Positions 45,044 to 54,693 of a DNA stretch of 64,000 nucleotides are shown here, piece after piece. Position 1 is the first letter of the stretch. The number at the start of each line of letters is the position of its first letter. The notes beneath the pieces are model-generated. The model did not search any database, was not told where the DNA came from, and worked only from the letters and a program-made list of their open reading frames with translations. Source of the DNA: Candidatus Hydrogenedentota bacterium (GTDB taxonomy: Bacteria; Hydrogenedentota; Hydrogenedentia; Hydrogenedentales; JAGMZX01); NCBI GenBank assembly GCA_029556545.1, contig JAKQEQ010000138.1, forward strand, positions 80,977 through 144,976, in the 5' to 3' direction. The position numbers were made by a program, and so were the translations under genes.

Positions 45044-47074
45044 TCAATTTTCAGGGTACAGACTGCGGAAGGCCGCGTAGTTCGCCAGTATTTTCTTGAC
45101 ATAATCCCGCGTCTCCGTGAAAGGTATCGCCGCCACAAACGCGTCATGATCATGTCCGGCGAAGGCCTTCTGCCACTTCGCGCAGTTACCGGGTCCGGCG
45201 TTGTAAGAAGCGAGCGCATAGAGGAGCCGCCCCGCCGATCGCTCGATCATGCGCAATAGGTAGTGGCCGCCCAGGCGCAAGGACACCATCGGATGCTTTA
45301 GGCGCGTAGCATCTTCGGGCGTGACGCTAGGCTCGATCTTGGCCACGTATCGAGCGGTGCCAGGCATGACCTGCATGACGCCGGTAGCGCCGGCATGGGA
45401 CACGAGGCCGGGCCGAAAGGTGCTCTCCTGGCGGGCCACGGCGAGGATAAGGTAGGGGTCGATACCGAACTGAGACGCCAATTCGCGGACGGTGGGCCAG
45501 TACGCCAACGGATATTCGAGGCGCAGCCGGTCCAGGGTCTTCTTCCCGTGCTGGATGCCCCAACCGCGGGCCGCAGCGCACTCGAGGGCGGTGTGGGCCG
45601 CGCCCGCTTCAGCAACGACGCGATAGATCAATCCCTCGCAGGGATGGCCCTGGAACGACTCGCACAACTCGAGCGCCTCCCACTCGCCTTCCTCGAGGCC
45701 GTTTGAAGCGAAGAATCGGAACCGTTGCAGAGACGGTGCAGCATCGAGTCCGGAGGGCAGCGGCGCGGGCGGCCGGGTCGCGACGGGGAACGGACGCAGC
45801 ACCGTGTTCTCGCCGTCGATGCGGAGGTTCGGCACGGGCGCGCCCGCGGGCGGGTCCACTTGCGCGAAGGCGCGATGCGCGAAGTAATCACCCACCCCAC
45901 GGCCGGCGGCGCGCGTCAGGAACTCGCGCGCGCGGGCATGGTGGCCTCGCGCGCGGCAGTACTGGGCGGCGGCGTACCAGGCCTCGGGCGTGCGCGTGTG
46001 CTCGGGAAACGTGCGCGCGAGCAGTTCCCAAGCCGGAAGCGCCGCGTCGATGCCGCCGGCGGCCAAGCGCAGTCGGCCGACGTGGAACAGGGCGAACGGG
46101 GCAAGGCGATGCTTAAGGTTGGTCGCCGCGAGGCGCTCGAAGGCGTCCGCCGCCGCCTTGGCGTTGCCCGCACCCTGATGGTAATCCGCCAATTTCCAGA
46201 GCGCTTCGCCGGTCTCCATCGCGTCCGGGCAGTGTCGCACCAGGCCGTCGCAAAGAAGCGCGACGTCGCCCAGGCGGCCCGCGCCGACGGCCAGGCACAC
46301 ACCGTAATACAGCCACGCGCGCAGCCAGGGGCTTTCCGCGTTCCCCGTCATGAGGTCCTGGAGCACGGGCAGCGCCTCGGGCGATTTCGCGGTCCCGTTT
46401 TCGAGCACGTTCTGAAGCTGTACCGGATTGAGCGGTTGACCCGTCCCGGTCGTCAGCCCTTGCGTCGCGCTGAGCAAGATGGCCGCCGCCTCCTTGATTG
46501 CGTCCGATCGGAGCAGGCCGGACACCGCGAGGACCTTGTCCTCCGGGTCGGGCGAGGCGGCCAACTTGCGCGCGGCGTCGAGTCGCGGGCGTACGTAGAG
46601 GGTGGTGGAAACGACGGTGCGGAAGTGCGCGTAATGTTCGAGCTTTGCCGGTTCGAGGGTGGTCCAGGCTTCCGCGGCATGAAAGGCGTACTCCTGCATC
46701 CACCACGGCTGCGTCGCCACGTTCAGGCCTTCCGCAAACAACGGCGCGGCCTCGCGGTGACGCTTGAGGTCCTTTAGCAGGCGCGCGAGATGCAGCCGCG
46801 CCATACGTTGCGCGGCGCCGCGCCGCTCACTGACGAGGATGTTTTGATACGCCTGAATAGCGCCTTCGACGTCTCCCGATTTCGCCCGGCAGCGCGCGAG
46901 GCGCACCCGCGCGAAGGCGCTTAGCGGACCGGGCCTCTCGGCGCAGCCTTGAAACGCCTGCAGCGCCCGGGCGTACTGCCCGGCCTCCTCGGCCTCCGCG
47001 CCCGAAAGGTACTCCGGCTCACTCGGGATCAATCCGAAGAACAGTGCAACGACTACGATACTGCTTGTGAACAC
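45044..47074 (-). CDS. Soluble lytic murein transglycosylase with TPR superhelix
   Basis: A signal peptide (SSIVVVALFFGLIPS) precedes about 450 residues of helical TPR-like repeats (AGQYARALQAFQGCAE, KSGDVEGAIQAYQNILV). The C-terminal SLT domain carries the catalytic Glu in VARQESTFRPG, then SHAGATGVMQVMPGTA, YLLRMIERSAGRLLYALASYNAGPGN and TRDYVKKILANYAAF. All GH23 family 1 motifs are present. It cleaves the MurNAc-GlcNAc bond of peptidoglycan with 1,6-anhydro product formation in the periplasm. At 676 residues it is close to Slt70 size. Confidence 0.93.
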   Translation of the reverse strand: MFTSSIVVVALFFGLIPSEPEYLSGAEAEEAGQYARALQAFQGCAERPGPLSAFARVRLARCRAKSGDVEGAIQAYQNILVSERRGAAQRMARLHLARLLKDLKRHREAAPLFAEGLNVATQPWWMQEYAFHAAEAWTTLEPAKLEHYAHFRTVVSTTLYVRPRLDAARKLAASPDPEDKVLAVSGLLRSDAIKEAAAILLSATQGLTTGTGQPLNPVQLQNVLENGTAKSPEALPVLQDLMTGNAESPWLRAWLYYGVCLAVGAGRLGDVALLCDGLVRHCPDAMETGEALWKLADYHQGAGNAKAAADAFERLAATNLKHRLAPFALFHVGRLRLAAGGIDAALPAWELLARTFPEHTRTPEAWYAAAQYCRARGHHARAREFLTRAAGRGVGDYFAHRAFAQVDPPAGAPVPNLRIDGENTVLRPFPVATRPPAPLPSGLDAAPSLQRFRFFASNGLEEGEWEALELCESFQGHPCEGLIYRVVAEAGAAHTALECAAARGWGIQHGKKTLDRLRLEYPLAYWPTVRELASQFGIDPYLILAVARQESTFRPGLVSHAGATGVMQVMPGTARYVAKIEPSVTPEDATRLKHPMVSLRLGGHYLLRMIERSAGRLLYALASYNAGPGNCAKWQKAFAGHDHDAFVAAIPFTETRDYVKKILANYAAFRSLYPEN

Positions 47075-47200
47075 GCCGTCTTTACTCCCTGCTTGACGTC
47101 AGGCGTCTACAAGAGGCTCGGGGGATTATTCGGAAGAAAGGGGGCTCCGTCAACCCCGCGCATCCGAGGGCGTCGCAAGGGGAGCGGTTAGGATGGAGAA

Positions 47201-48259
47201 TCAGGCGCTGTGATGGAGCGCGTCGCGGGCGAAACGGCGCACGGCGAGGTCGTGGTCCGCGGGCTTCGGCGCTTGTCGACGCCACCGCACCAATACGGCG
47301 GCCAGCGCCTCTTCGAGCGAAGCCGCCGCCACGTCATCAAGCCGCACGTCGCCCGTGGCCACGTGGTGGCTCTGGTGTCCGGCATATAGCGCGAAGCTGA
47401 GGCGGCGCTCATCGAGGACGCTCAGCAGGAACTCGATAACGTTGCCGTCGGTCAACAGCGGGAGACTCTCGAAGCGCAACGGGCGGGCCGGGTTGTCCTG
47501 AATCGTGAAAAGCAGTTGTAGTATCGGATACTCGGGCATATCATGGTAGGAGGCCGCAAACGCGACGTCGCCCGCCGCCACGGCCAGCGACGTGCCCGCG
47601 CCGACGTTGTCGCGCGTGGTTTTCACGATCGCCAGCGCCTCGCCCTTGCGGGCGACAAGGAAGGGCACGTCGAAATACGCCTTGCTCCGCGCGAGGTCGT
47701 CATCCGATAAGAACAGGGGCCGGGGGAGCTTTTCGTCGACCTCCCGCAGGGACGGCATCGTCCGCGGAAGGGCGCGCAGCCACTCCCGGACCGCTTCGGG
47801 CGTCGGCGGGCCGGGGTCCGGCGGCGGCGTTTCCTCCACCACGGGCGGTTCCTGCGCGAAAGACCACGGCTCCAACGTCTCGGGCTGTTCCGCGGTGGAG
47901 GCGGCTTCGTTCCCCACCGGCGCGGACACGGGTTGTGGCGGCGGTGCGGGCTCGGGGGCGGGCGCTTCGCCCGGCGCGGAGGCCAATGGGACGACCGGAT
48001 CGGAATCCATGAACCCCGGATACACGTCCGCGGCCATGACCGGATCAGGCGCGTGTGTTTCCTCGAACGGGGGCGGGTCCCACGGCGGTGTGCTTGACGG
48101 ACTCGGCGCGCGCGCCCCGGACTTATCCGGCGCGACGACCGCCGTGTCCGGGCGGATGGTGATGCGGCCGCCGCACAACTTGCAGGCGCCCGTCATGCCG
48201 ACGTACTTCTCCGGCACGCGGATGCGCTCCCCACACCGGGGGCACGTGTAATGGCGCAT
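47201..48259 (-). CDS. Zinc-ribbon protein with Pro-rich linker and unknown C-domain
   Basis: The start at 48259 (MRHYTCPRCGERIRVPEKYV) opens directly with a two-CxxC zinc ribbon (CPRC...CKLC). A Pro/Ala/Glu linker of about 110 residues follows. The C-terminal domain of about 190 residues (SKAYFDVPFLVARKGEALAI, GDVAFAASYHDMPEYPILQL, VLDERRLSFALYAGHQSHHV) is unrecognised. No signal or membrane segment is seen, so it is cytoplasmic. Such ribbon-plus-linker proteins are common in planctomycete-like genomes. The function is unknown. Confidence 0.65.
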   Translation of the reverse strand: MRHYTCPRCGERIRVPEKYVGMTGACKLCGGRITIRPDTAVVAPDKSGARAPSPSSTPPWDPPPFEETHAPDPVMAADVYPGFMDSDPVVPLASAPGEAPAPEPAPPPQPVSAPVGNEAASTAEQPETLEPWSFAQEPPVVEETPPPDPGPPTPEAVREWLRALPRTMPSLREVDEKLPRPLFLSDDDLARSKAYFDVPFLVARKGEALAIVKTTRDNVGAGTSLAVAAGDVAFAASYHDMPEYPILQLLFTIQDNPARPLRFESLPLLTDGNVIEFLLSVLDERRLSFALYAGHQSHHVATGDVRLDDVAAASLEEALAAVLVRWRRQAPKPADHDLAVRRFARDALHHSA

Positions 48260-48401
48260 GGCTCTCAATTGACGGCTGCTCACAGAGGGCGATCCCCGCA
48301 ATAGCGCGTAATGGTTCCCGTATTTGACCAAGCCGCCGCGAGGGTTGTCAAACGCCGAGGTGTCAAAATGGTCCGGCGATGTCGGGCCTTGTCACGCGGT
48401 C

Positions 48402-49769
48402 TTACGCTTGTATATACGGCAACAGCACGGTGGCGAGGCTGAGGACGAAGAAGAAGCCGCACATGTCGGTGACGGTGGTCAGGATCGGGCCGGAGGCGAG
48501 GGCGGGGTCGAATTTCATGCGCTTGAGGAAGAGCGGCAGCGTGCCGCCGATCGAGACGGCGACGACCGTGTTCAACATGAGCGCCGCGCCGACGACGAGG
48601 CCGAGAAAGGGGTTGCCCTTCCACAGCCACGCAACCATGGCGATCAGCAAGCCGAGGGCGAGACCATTGAGCATGCCCACGGCCGCCTCTTTGATCCACA
48701 CGTGAATCACCTCGAAGGGCTTGACCAAGCCCAACGCGAGTTCGCGCATGCTGACGGCGACGGCCTGGTTGCCCGAGCAGCCGCTCATGTCCGAGATGAT
48801 CGGCAGGAACACAGCAAGCGCGATGACGGATGACAGGGTGTCCTGGTAGAACGCGATGACGCTGGCGGCCATCACGTTGAGCAGGATGTTCACGCTGAGC
48901 CAGGATAGCCGTCTCCCCGAGCGCACGAGCGTCGGCATGCTGCGCAACTCTTCGCCGCCCACGATGCCCTGGCTTTTCAGATAATCCTTGTTGGCGCGTT
49001 TGCCGAGGGCCTCGTCAACGTCCGTGCGCCGCACCACGCCCACGAGCCGGTCGCGGTCGTCCACCACGGGCACGCCCAGGAATGACCGTTCCTGAAAGAA
49101 CGCATCGAGGTCTTCGAGCGTCGCCCGGTCCGACACGCGCATGGGATTGCGAATCATGATCCGTTCGATGGCGACGTTGCTCGGGGTCAGCAGCAGGTCG
49201 CGCAGCGGCAGCACACCGACGAGTTTGCCCTCGGGCGAGACCACGAACGAGTACTGGATGCTGTACTCGCTGTATTTTTCCGAGTTGCGGCGCATGTCAT
49301 CGATGACCTGCTGCGTCGTGTAGGACACCGGGTAGGCGAGGTACTCGCGGATCATGAGCCCGCCGGCCTCCTCGGGCGCGTACTGCACGAGCAGGCGCGC
49401 GTCCTCCGCGGCCTCGGGCTGCATCTCGCGCAGCAGCGCCTGCACCTGGTGCTGGGGCAATTGAGCGAGCAGGTCCGCCGTCGTGTTGCTGGCCATCGCA
49501 TCGAGGATCGGCGCTGCCGTCCCGGTATCGAGGCGCGTGATCAGGCCCGTCGCCTGCGCCTCGGAGATTTCCTCCATGAGGTCCGCGGCGGCGGCCGGTT
49601 CGAGCGCCGTCAGCACTTTGGCCTGGAGTTCCCGCGACAGGCGTGAGATGGCCCGGGCGCACTCGCGAGGGCCGAGCCGCTCCGCCTCCTCGCGCAGGCG
49701 CTCGACCGCCCCGGTTTCCGCGAGTTCCCCCAACAGCTTCCACGGTTCGAAGTCGATTTCTGTCGTCAC
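48402..49769 (-). CDS. mgtE: MgtE-type magnesium transporter
   Basis: GGAG ten bases ahead of GTG 49769 (MTTEIDFEPWKLLGELAETG) gives 455 residues, the usual length; the longer frame overlaps the divergent promoter. Visible are an N-terminal superhelical domain (LMEEISEAQATGLITRL), paired CBS domains (FVVSPEGKLVGVLPLRDLLL, VPVVDDRDRLVGVVRRTDVD) and five C-terminal helices with SDMSGCSGNQAVAVSMR. The family signature is usually GNAGNQ, and CSGNQ is a variant. It imports Mg2+ under control of cytoplasmic Mg2+ binding to the N and CBS domains. Confidence 0.95.
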   Translation of the reverse strand: MTTEIDFEPWKLLGELAETGAVERLREEAERLGPRECARAISRLSRELQAKVLTALEPAAAADLMEEISEAQATGLITRLDTGTAAPILDAMASNTTADLLAQLPQHQVQALLREMQPEAAEDARLLVQYAPEEAGGLMIREYLAYPVSYTTQQVIDDMRRNSEKYSEYSIQYSFVVSPEGKLVGVLPLRDLLLTPSNVAIERIMIRNPMRVSDRATLEDLDAFFQERSFLGVPVVDDRDRLVGVVRRTDVDEALGKRANKDYLKSQGIVGGEELRSMPTLVRSGRRLSWLSVNILLNVMAASVIAFYQDTLSSVIALAVFLPIISDMSGCSGNQAVAVSMRELALGLVKPFEVIHVWIKEAAVGMLNGLALGLLIAMVAWLWKGNPFLGLVVGAALMLNTVVAVSIGGTLPLFLKRMKFDPALASGPILTTVTDMCGFFFVLSLATVLLPYIQA

Positions 49770-49817
49770 CCAGCCGGTCTCCGTTAGAAAGTGTGATTTG
49801 CGTTGCGATTCGTTCTC

Positions 49818-49846
49818 TTGATAGACACTCGGACCTCTGCTAGACT
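49818..49846 (+). promoter_or_regulatory. Promoter of the pseudopilin-like gene
   Basis: TTGATA, a 17-base spacer and TAGACT preceded by TGC lie about 58 bases before ATG 49904. They sit in the gap between divergent mgtE and pseudopilin genes. Confidence 0.65.
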
Positions 49847-49903
49847 GTGCAAGAGGAATTATCCGAGACGCTCCCGTTGCGGCGGGAGTACGGGAATCAT
49901 AGC

Positions 49904-50941
49904 ATGACATGGACCTTCGGCGCGCGACGGACCGAGCCGAGGGGGGGCTCGCGTAGCGTTCGCAAGAAAAAGAGGCCCCAAGGCTTCACACTCATCGAGT
50001 TGCTGGTCGTCATCGCGATTATCGGCATACTTGCGGCGATTTTGCTGCCCGCCTTGGCGCGGGCCCGCGAGTCTGCGCGCCGCGCCTCCTGCCAGAACAA
50101 TCTCAAGGAATGGGGACTGGTCTTCAAGATGTACGCGGGCGAGGACCCCGGCGAACGGTTCCCACCCATTCAACTCGAAATAGTCGGCAACCTGCTCACC
50201 GGCACGTTCCTGGCCGCAGGCCCCCTTGTCGCGGCCATTTACCCCGAATACCTGACCGATCCCGCCATCGTGATTTGCCCTTCGGACCCGACCGAAACGG
50301 TGCGCTCGCTGCAAGATGATTTCGGCGATTTCAACCTGCACGCGCGTTTCATCGACCCCGTAACGCGCAAAGCCATGCCGGACGGCGCGGGCGCACCGGT
50401 GGACCCGCAGCAGGGCGTACTCGCCATTGACGCGAGTTACCTCTATTTCGGTTGGGTTTTCGACCTCGCGGGCGACGACGACCCGAGCGACGTTATCGGC
50501 AACGTCGTCACAGACCCTATCCTCTTGATGCTTCTCAGCGATCTCGACGAAACCGCCCGCGCGCCGCTTCAGTTCTTGCACATGCTGAAGTGGCTTGTCG
50601 ACAAGCTGTTGACGCGCGGGCAGGACGCGCGCGACCTGGATGGGGAAATCGTCGCGCCGCTGGGCAACGGCGGCGGAACCGCTGTCTACCGACTGCGGGA
50701 GGGCATCGAGCGGTTCCTGATCACGGACATCAACAACCCCGCCGCCGCGGCGCAGGCGCAGAGCACGACTTGGATCATGCTCGACGTGCTCTCGACGGAC
50801 GTGACGAACTTCAACCACGTGCCCGGCGGATCGAACGTCCTCTATATGGACGGCCACGTGGATTTCGTGCGCTATACGCCGCCGGGCGAGGGGCCGGTGA
50901 GTCGGGTCATGGCCAGCGTGACCGGGGGTATTGCCAAGTAG
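49904..50941 (+). CDS. Type II pseudopilin-like protein (prepilin N-terminus, DUF1559-like)
   Basis: A basic leader (RKKKRPQG) precedes the prepilin peptidase site [19 protein letters not shown], with Glu at +5, and the long hydrophobic helix [20 protein letters not shown]. The C-terminal end has the DG motif around [20 protein letters not shown], as in H-X9-DG pseudopilin-like proteins that are expanded in PVC bacteria. The middle section is specific and unrecognised. It is processed at the inner membrane and probably displayed or used in a type II-like system. At 345 residues it is typical of the expanded family. Confidence 0.85.
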   Translation: MTWTFGARRTEPRGGSRSVRKKKRPQGFTLIELLVVIAIIGILAAILLPALARARESARRASCQNNLKEWGLVFKMYAGEDPGERFPPIQLEIVGNLLTGTFLAAGPLVAAIYPEYLTDPAIVICPSDPTETVRSLQDDFGDFNLHARFIDPVTRKAMPDGAGAPVDPQQGVLAIDASYLYFGWVFDLAGDDDPSDVIGNVVTDPILLMLLSDLDETARAPLQFLHMLKWLVDKLLTRGQDARDLDGEIVAPLGNGGGTAVYRLREGIERFLITDINNPAAAAQAQSTTWIMLDVLSTDVTNFNHVPGGSNVLYMDGHVDFVRYTPPGEGPVSRVMASVTGGIAK

Positions 50942-51092
50942 CGAGGGGCCATGAGCGTCTTGCCCGTGTCCGCGGAAGGCGCACTGAATCGCGGGCGGGA
51001 CGCCCGTGCCACGCGGGACGCGAAACCCGACGCCGCCGCGCGCGGTCCAAACCCCGCGGATATTCACAATAGCAATGTCGGGGAGACTGCAC

Positions 51093-51992
51093 ATGCTGCG
51101 ACTGATCCTGATGATCATGGCCGTCAAGACCCAGGGCGACGCCACATTCTACAACGCCTACAACGCGAGTACGCCGCTGAACGCCGTGGTCGCATCCGAA
51201 GAGGCCAAACCGGACTACCACCTGAGCAAGGTCTATTTCGACACCCTGCCGGGCGAGCGGGTGCCGACCCTGCTGACGCGCCCGACGCAGTTCCGGGGCA
51301 AGCTGCCGTGCATCGTGTTCCTCCACGGCATCGGGCAGGACGGCGATTTCCTCGAGGAGATCACCGCGCCGTTCAACAAGAACGGATTCGCCATGGCCAG
51401 CTTTGACCAGTACTCGCGCGGCGAACGCCGACTGCCCCGAGACGCGGGCTATTTCAGTCAGGCCAAGGCGTTCCGGCGCCGCGCCGCCATGACCGTCATC
51501 GATACGCGCCGCCTGCTTGATTATCTTGTTACCCGGCCCGACATCGACCCAGAGCGCCTCTACCTCGTCGGCGCGAGTTACGGCGCGATTACCGGCACGA
51601 CGGCGGCGGCGTTCGACAAGCGGTTCAAGGCCGTCGTGCTCATTTACGGCGGCGGCGACATCTCGACGCTGCTCAGCGCCCCCATGATTGTCGACGAGGC
51701 CGGCAAGTGGATCGAGATCGCGAAGCCGATCATGGAGTTCTACGTCGGCGTGTCGGACCCCCTGCGCTACATCGGCATGATCTCGCCGCGCCCCGTCCTC
51801 TTCCAGAACGGCTCGCGCGACCGCCTCGTCGATCCCCGCGCGGGCAAGAAACTCCAGGAAGCCTGCCGCGAGCCGAAAACCATCAGTTGGTACGATTCCG
51901 ACCACATCGGCTTCGACTACGAAGTCGTGCTCCAGGTCCTCGAGGAAGCCCTCCAGTGGCTCCTCGACCAGGATGGCCGCGCCGGGGCGTAG
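51093..51992 (+). CDS. Alpha/beta hydrolase (acetyl-xylan-esterase/dienelactone-hydrolase-like)
   Basis: GGGGAG seven bases before ATG 51093 chooses this start. The catalytic triad is visible: Ser in VGASYGAITG, Asp in GSRDRLVDP and His in YDSDHIGFDY. The oxyanion strand IVFLHGIGQDGDFL is intact. There is only a short hydrophobic N-terminus (LRLILMIMAVK), so export is uncertain. It is likely an esterase or peptidase-like hydrolase. The gap before it carries a copy of the GGGCGGGACGCCCGTGCCA dyad repeat near 50995-51012. Confidence 0.82.
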   Translation: MLRLILMIMAVKTQGDATFYNAYNASTPLNAVVASEEAKPDYHLSKVYFDTLPGERVPTLLTRPTQFRGKLPCIVFLHGIGQDGDFLEEITAPFNKNGFAMASFDQYSRGERRLPRDAGYFSQAKAFRRRAAMTVIDTRRLLDYLVTRPDIDPERLYLVGASYGAITGTTAAAFDKRFKAVVLIYGGGDISTLLSAPMIVDEAGKWIEIAKPIMEFYVGVSDPLRYIGMISPRPVLFQNGSRDRLVDPRAGKKLQEACREPKTISWYDSDHIGFDYEVVLQVLEEALQWLLDQDGRAGA

Positions 51993-52044
51993 GAACCCTC
52001 TGCGCGTCGCGAGGTCCAGCCGCTCTCATCACGAACACGGGCTG

Positions 52045-52269
52045 CTACAACAAATCCAGGAATTCGGCATCGGTCAGACCGGCCTCGCGGATAATGGCTC
52101 GCAGCGTTCCGCGCGGCAGGTCGCCTGCGTGCATCGGCACGATGACCGTCACATGCCGTTCGGAATGACAGAGGAGGAGATGACTGCCTCGCTGACGTCG
52201 CTCCTTGAACCCTGCCCTCTTGAGCGCAGCCACGACTTTTCGAGGGGTAAGCGCTGGTATCTTTTCCAT
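52045..52269 (-). CDS. hicA: HicA-family mRNA interferase toxin
   Basis: The 74-residue product MEKIPALTPRKVVAALKRAG ... KERRQRGSHLLL has the double-stranded-RNA-binding-like HicA fold with the catalytic His in GSH and the VTVIVPMHAGDLPRGTLRAI block. It would cleave mRNA when free of HicB. hicB lies 66 bases upstream on the same strand. A consensus promoter ends so close that the transcript would begin at or next to this ATG. Confidence 0.93.
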   Translation of the reverse strand: MEKIPALTPRKVVAALKRAGFKERRQRGSHLLLCHSERHVTVIVPMHAGDLPRGTLRAIIREAGLTDAEFLDLL

Positions 52270-52275
52270 GACAGC

Positions 52276-52304
52276 ACTATAGCACACTATTTATGCTGTG
52301 TCAA
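52276..52304 (-). promoter_or_regulatory. Consensus sigma70 promoter inside hicBA, for hicA
   Basis: On the minus strand TTGACA, exactly 17 bases, and TATAGT preceded by TGC. The -10 ends seven bases from the hicA ATG, predicting a leaderless mRNA. Imperfect inverted halves GACAGCA and TGCTGTGTC flank the -10 and could be a HicB operator. Confidence 0.75.
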
Positions 52305-52335
52305 GGGGGAATGTATAGCAGTAATAACTCTCGAA

Positions 52336-52581
52336 TCACGCCACCACCGGCAGCGTGACCTGGACAAGCGCATCCAGCGGGGCGCTATCGGGCTCCTCAG
52401 GTATTGGCTGTCCCTCGTCCGCCAGGACTTCCAAATACAACTGGATCGCCTCGCGCGCCATGGCCAATGCGTGCTCGTAGTCCGCGCCCCACGTCACGCA
52501 GCCGGGCAGCGCGGGAACAGTGACGGTGAACCCCCCTTCGGGTTCCGGCACAAGATGAACTCGATACGTGTGTTTCTTCAT
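52336..52581 (-). CDS. hicB: HicB-family antitoxin
   Basis: MKKHTYRVHLVPEPEGGFTV leads a UPF0150 fold: TVPALPGCVTWGADYEHALA, MAREAIQLYLEVLADEGQPI. It has 81 residues and no C-terminal DNA-binding helix-turn-helix or ribbon-helix-helix extension, so it is the short HicB type. It neutralises HicA. The ATG 15 bases upstream in frame (52596) is an alternative. TATACT at 52618-52613 may be its -10. Confidence 0.9.
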   Translation of the reverse strand: MKKHTYRVHLVPEPEGGFTVTVPALPGCVTWGADYEHALAMAREAIQLYLEVLADEGQPIPEEPDSAPLDALVQVTLPVVA

Positions 52582-52804
52582 AGCCCGGTTTACCATGTTG
52601 ACTCTTTGAAGAAGTATAGCAGATTCTCGGCACTCTCGCGGAATACTCCCCCGTTCGGGAAGCCCGGCGTAATACCGTAATGGAATCGTGATGGCGCGAG
52701 AGAAGACTCCGGATGCCCTCGAAATGCTGTGCCTACGGCACTATGCGGGGCGGCCCGCGCGACGGCGCCGTCGCGACAGGGCGCGTGGAATCGCCGGTCG
52801 GCGA

Positions 52805-54331
52805 TCAGGCGCCCCCAGGGCAGAAACCGTCCTCCGTGCCCGCCTCCAGGCAGTAGTGATAGCCGCCGGAATTGTAGAACTGGATGATCCGCAACAGCTC
52901 GGTCAAACCGATCCGCCAGTCTGGGCCGTCCGGCGCGTAGTCGCTGCTGTGGGGCGGGCATGACCGATTCACGCCGGGGCCGGGCGCATAACCGTCTTCC
53001 GTGTCCTCCGGGTTTTCCGCGCATTGATAACCGCCGGAGTTGTAGAACTGAATGACCCGCAGCAGTTCCGCCACCTCGATCAGCCCGTCCCCATTTTGGT
53101 CGGCTGAGTAAATTGTAGGCTGTCCTTCGCCTTCACCCTCGCCTTCGCCTTCGCCCTCACCGTGGGGCCCGGTGCAATGTTGAATATCGCCCTCCAGTGT
53201 TACGTCGGGCATCTGAAACAGGGCGGGTATCTGCTCGGAGCATGCCGCCTCCGATAGATAAGTGTCCTCGACCACGAGCCTGAAAGGCCGGGGCGATTCG
53301 GTCAAGAGGCTGACCAGCGGGGCGAAGTCCTGTCCACCGGCCTCGTACTGGCTGTCGTCGCCGCCCAGAAACGACAGTCCGCTGAGGTTGTCCAACGTCG
53401 CCACGAAGGACAAATCCACCGCGGGCGGCCTGTGAAACGTGATCTGTTCGAGGTTCGCCAAATCGCCCAAGGCGGAATAATCGCTGAGCAGGCAGTAGTT
53501 CTCGTCGCTACACAGGCGACCCAGCGTAAGTGCGCGAACTCCGGGAAATGCGGCCACAAGAGCGGCCGGTATCCAATCGCTGAAGTCACCGGCAAGACCT
53601 ACCTGAAGACTCTCGACTTGCGGGACGGCGGGCAGGCTCTCGGTGTCCAGGGTCGATCTGACCCACTCGATCATCAGGTCCCGCAACCCCGTCATACTCG
53701 CCAGCGGCACGATCTGGTCCGGTGCGTCCCAGAGGAGGTGCGGCAGCTTGAGCACTTGTACCTGGGTCATTGTTGCGATATCCGCGATTTGTTCGACCGT
53801 GGCCGCGGAACTGATGAGCGTGTTCAAGGAAGACAATGCGCTGAGCGGCGCGACATCCGCCGCGCTCACAAACAGCATCAGGTACTCGAGGTTTGTCAGG
53901 GCCGCCAGCGGTGAGACATCCACCGCGGTTCCAAGGACGGCATAGGAGCGCAGGCTGCATCCTCCCGCCGCCACAGCGCCCGTCACCGTCAATGATCGCA
54001 GACTGGTGACGACGGATATCTCACCCAAACGCGCGACAATCTGCTCATCCGTCAAGCCCGGTGCTTTGAAGCAGCACGTCAGCGTCTCGAGGCTGGTGCA
54101 GTACTCGATGCCCGTGAGCGGCAATGCGCCCGACGGAACCGAAGTAAAGGCCACCTCGAGCTCCAGGATCGTGGCCATCTCCGTGTCCGTGATGTCCCCG
54201 ACCGGCTTGTCGAGCGCCACTCGGACCGCCACCTCCAAAGCAGGCTCTTCGAATGTCACCACGACGCCGAGCGCCCTCGGTGAGACCAGCAGCAGCGCAA
54301 CCCCGATAAGAACCCCGTGTATCTTGCGCAT
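52805..54331 (-). CDS. Secreted leucine-rich-repeat protein with GEG linker and shared C-terminal module
   Basis: GGAGG nine bases before ATG 54331; a signal peptide (VLIGVALLLVSPRALG) follows. Residues 25-350 hold irregular leucine-rich repeats (TNLEYLMLFVSAADVAPLSA, LSSLNTLISSAATVEQIADI, ANLEQITFHRPPAVDLSFVA), like bacterial internalin-type solenoids but with Cys-containing inserts. A short Gly-Glu linker precedes the C-terminal module (DQNGDGLIEVAELLRVIQFY). LRR solenoids usually bind proteins. It is a further member of the module-bearing surface family in this window. Confidence 0.82.
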   Translation of the reverse strand: MRKIHGVLIGVALLLVSPRALGVVVTFEEPALEVAVRVALDKPVGDITDTEMATILELEVAFTSVPSGALPLTGIEYCTSLETLTCCFKAPGLTDEQIVARLGEISVVTSLRSLTVTGAVAAGGCSLRSYAVLGTAVDVSPLAALTNLEYLMLFVSAADVAPLSALSSLNTLISSAATVEQIADIATMTQVQVLKLPHLLWDAPDQIVPLASMTGLRDLMIEWVRSTLDTESLPAVPQVESLQVGLAGDFSDWIPAALVAAFPGVRALTLGRLCSDENYCLLSDYSALGDLANLEQITFHRPPAVDLSFVATLDNLSGLSFLGGDDSQYEAGGQDFAPLVSLLTESPRPFRLVVEDTYLSEAACSEQIPALFQMPDVTLEGDIQHCTGPHGEGEGEGEGEGEGQPTIYSADQNGDGLIEVAELLRVIQFYNSGGYQCAENPEDTEDGYAPGPGVNRSCPPHSSDYAPDGPDWRIGLTELLRIIQFYNSGGYHYCLEAGTEDGFCPGGA

Positions 54332-54693
54332 CTCGTGAATCCTCCGCGCATGGAGTCTCGTGGCGGATGTCCTCCCTTTAGTTCCCTGTCCACCATCGCT
54401 AGCCTCGCGTCACTGCCCACTGCGCGAAATTTACGGGGTTATGATGAGCCCAATCACCCCGTCGCGTCAATAGGGAATCTTGCCTAGTTTCGTAGTTCGC
54501 CTCCAAGGCCGTTACTACCGCCCTCCCACGGCCCCTTGTGTGCGGCCGAATCCGGTCTTCTCGCGCCTTGAGGCGGCACGCATGATTCCTTCACTATAGG
54601 CGTGAGTCGAAAAAGAACTCTGCCTGAGGTTGAAGGACGCAACTTTGTGTGCCGGTCTTGCGGAGCGGCGACGATGACAACCGGGGAGAATCG
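54332..54693. other. Divergent intergenic region, no gene seen
   Basis: It separates the minus-strand LRR gene from the plus-strand esterase gene. Long antisense frames overlap the esterase but show no protein character. A promoter for each gene is expected but none is clear. Confidence 0.5.
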
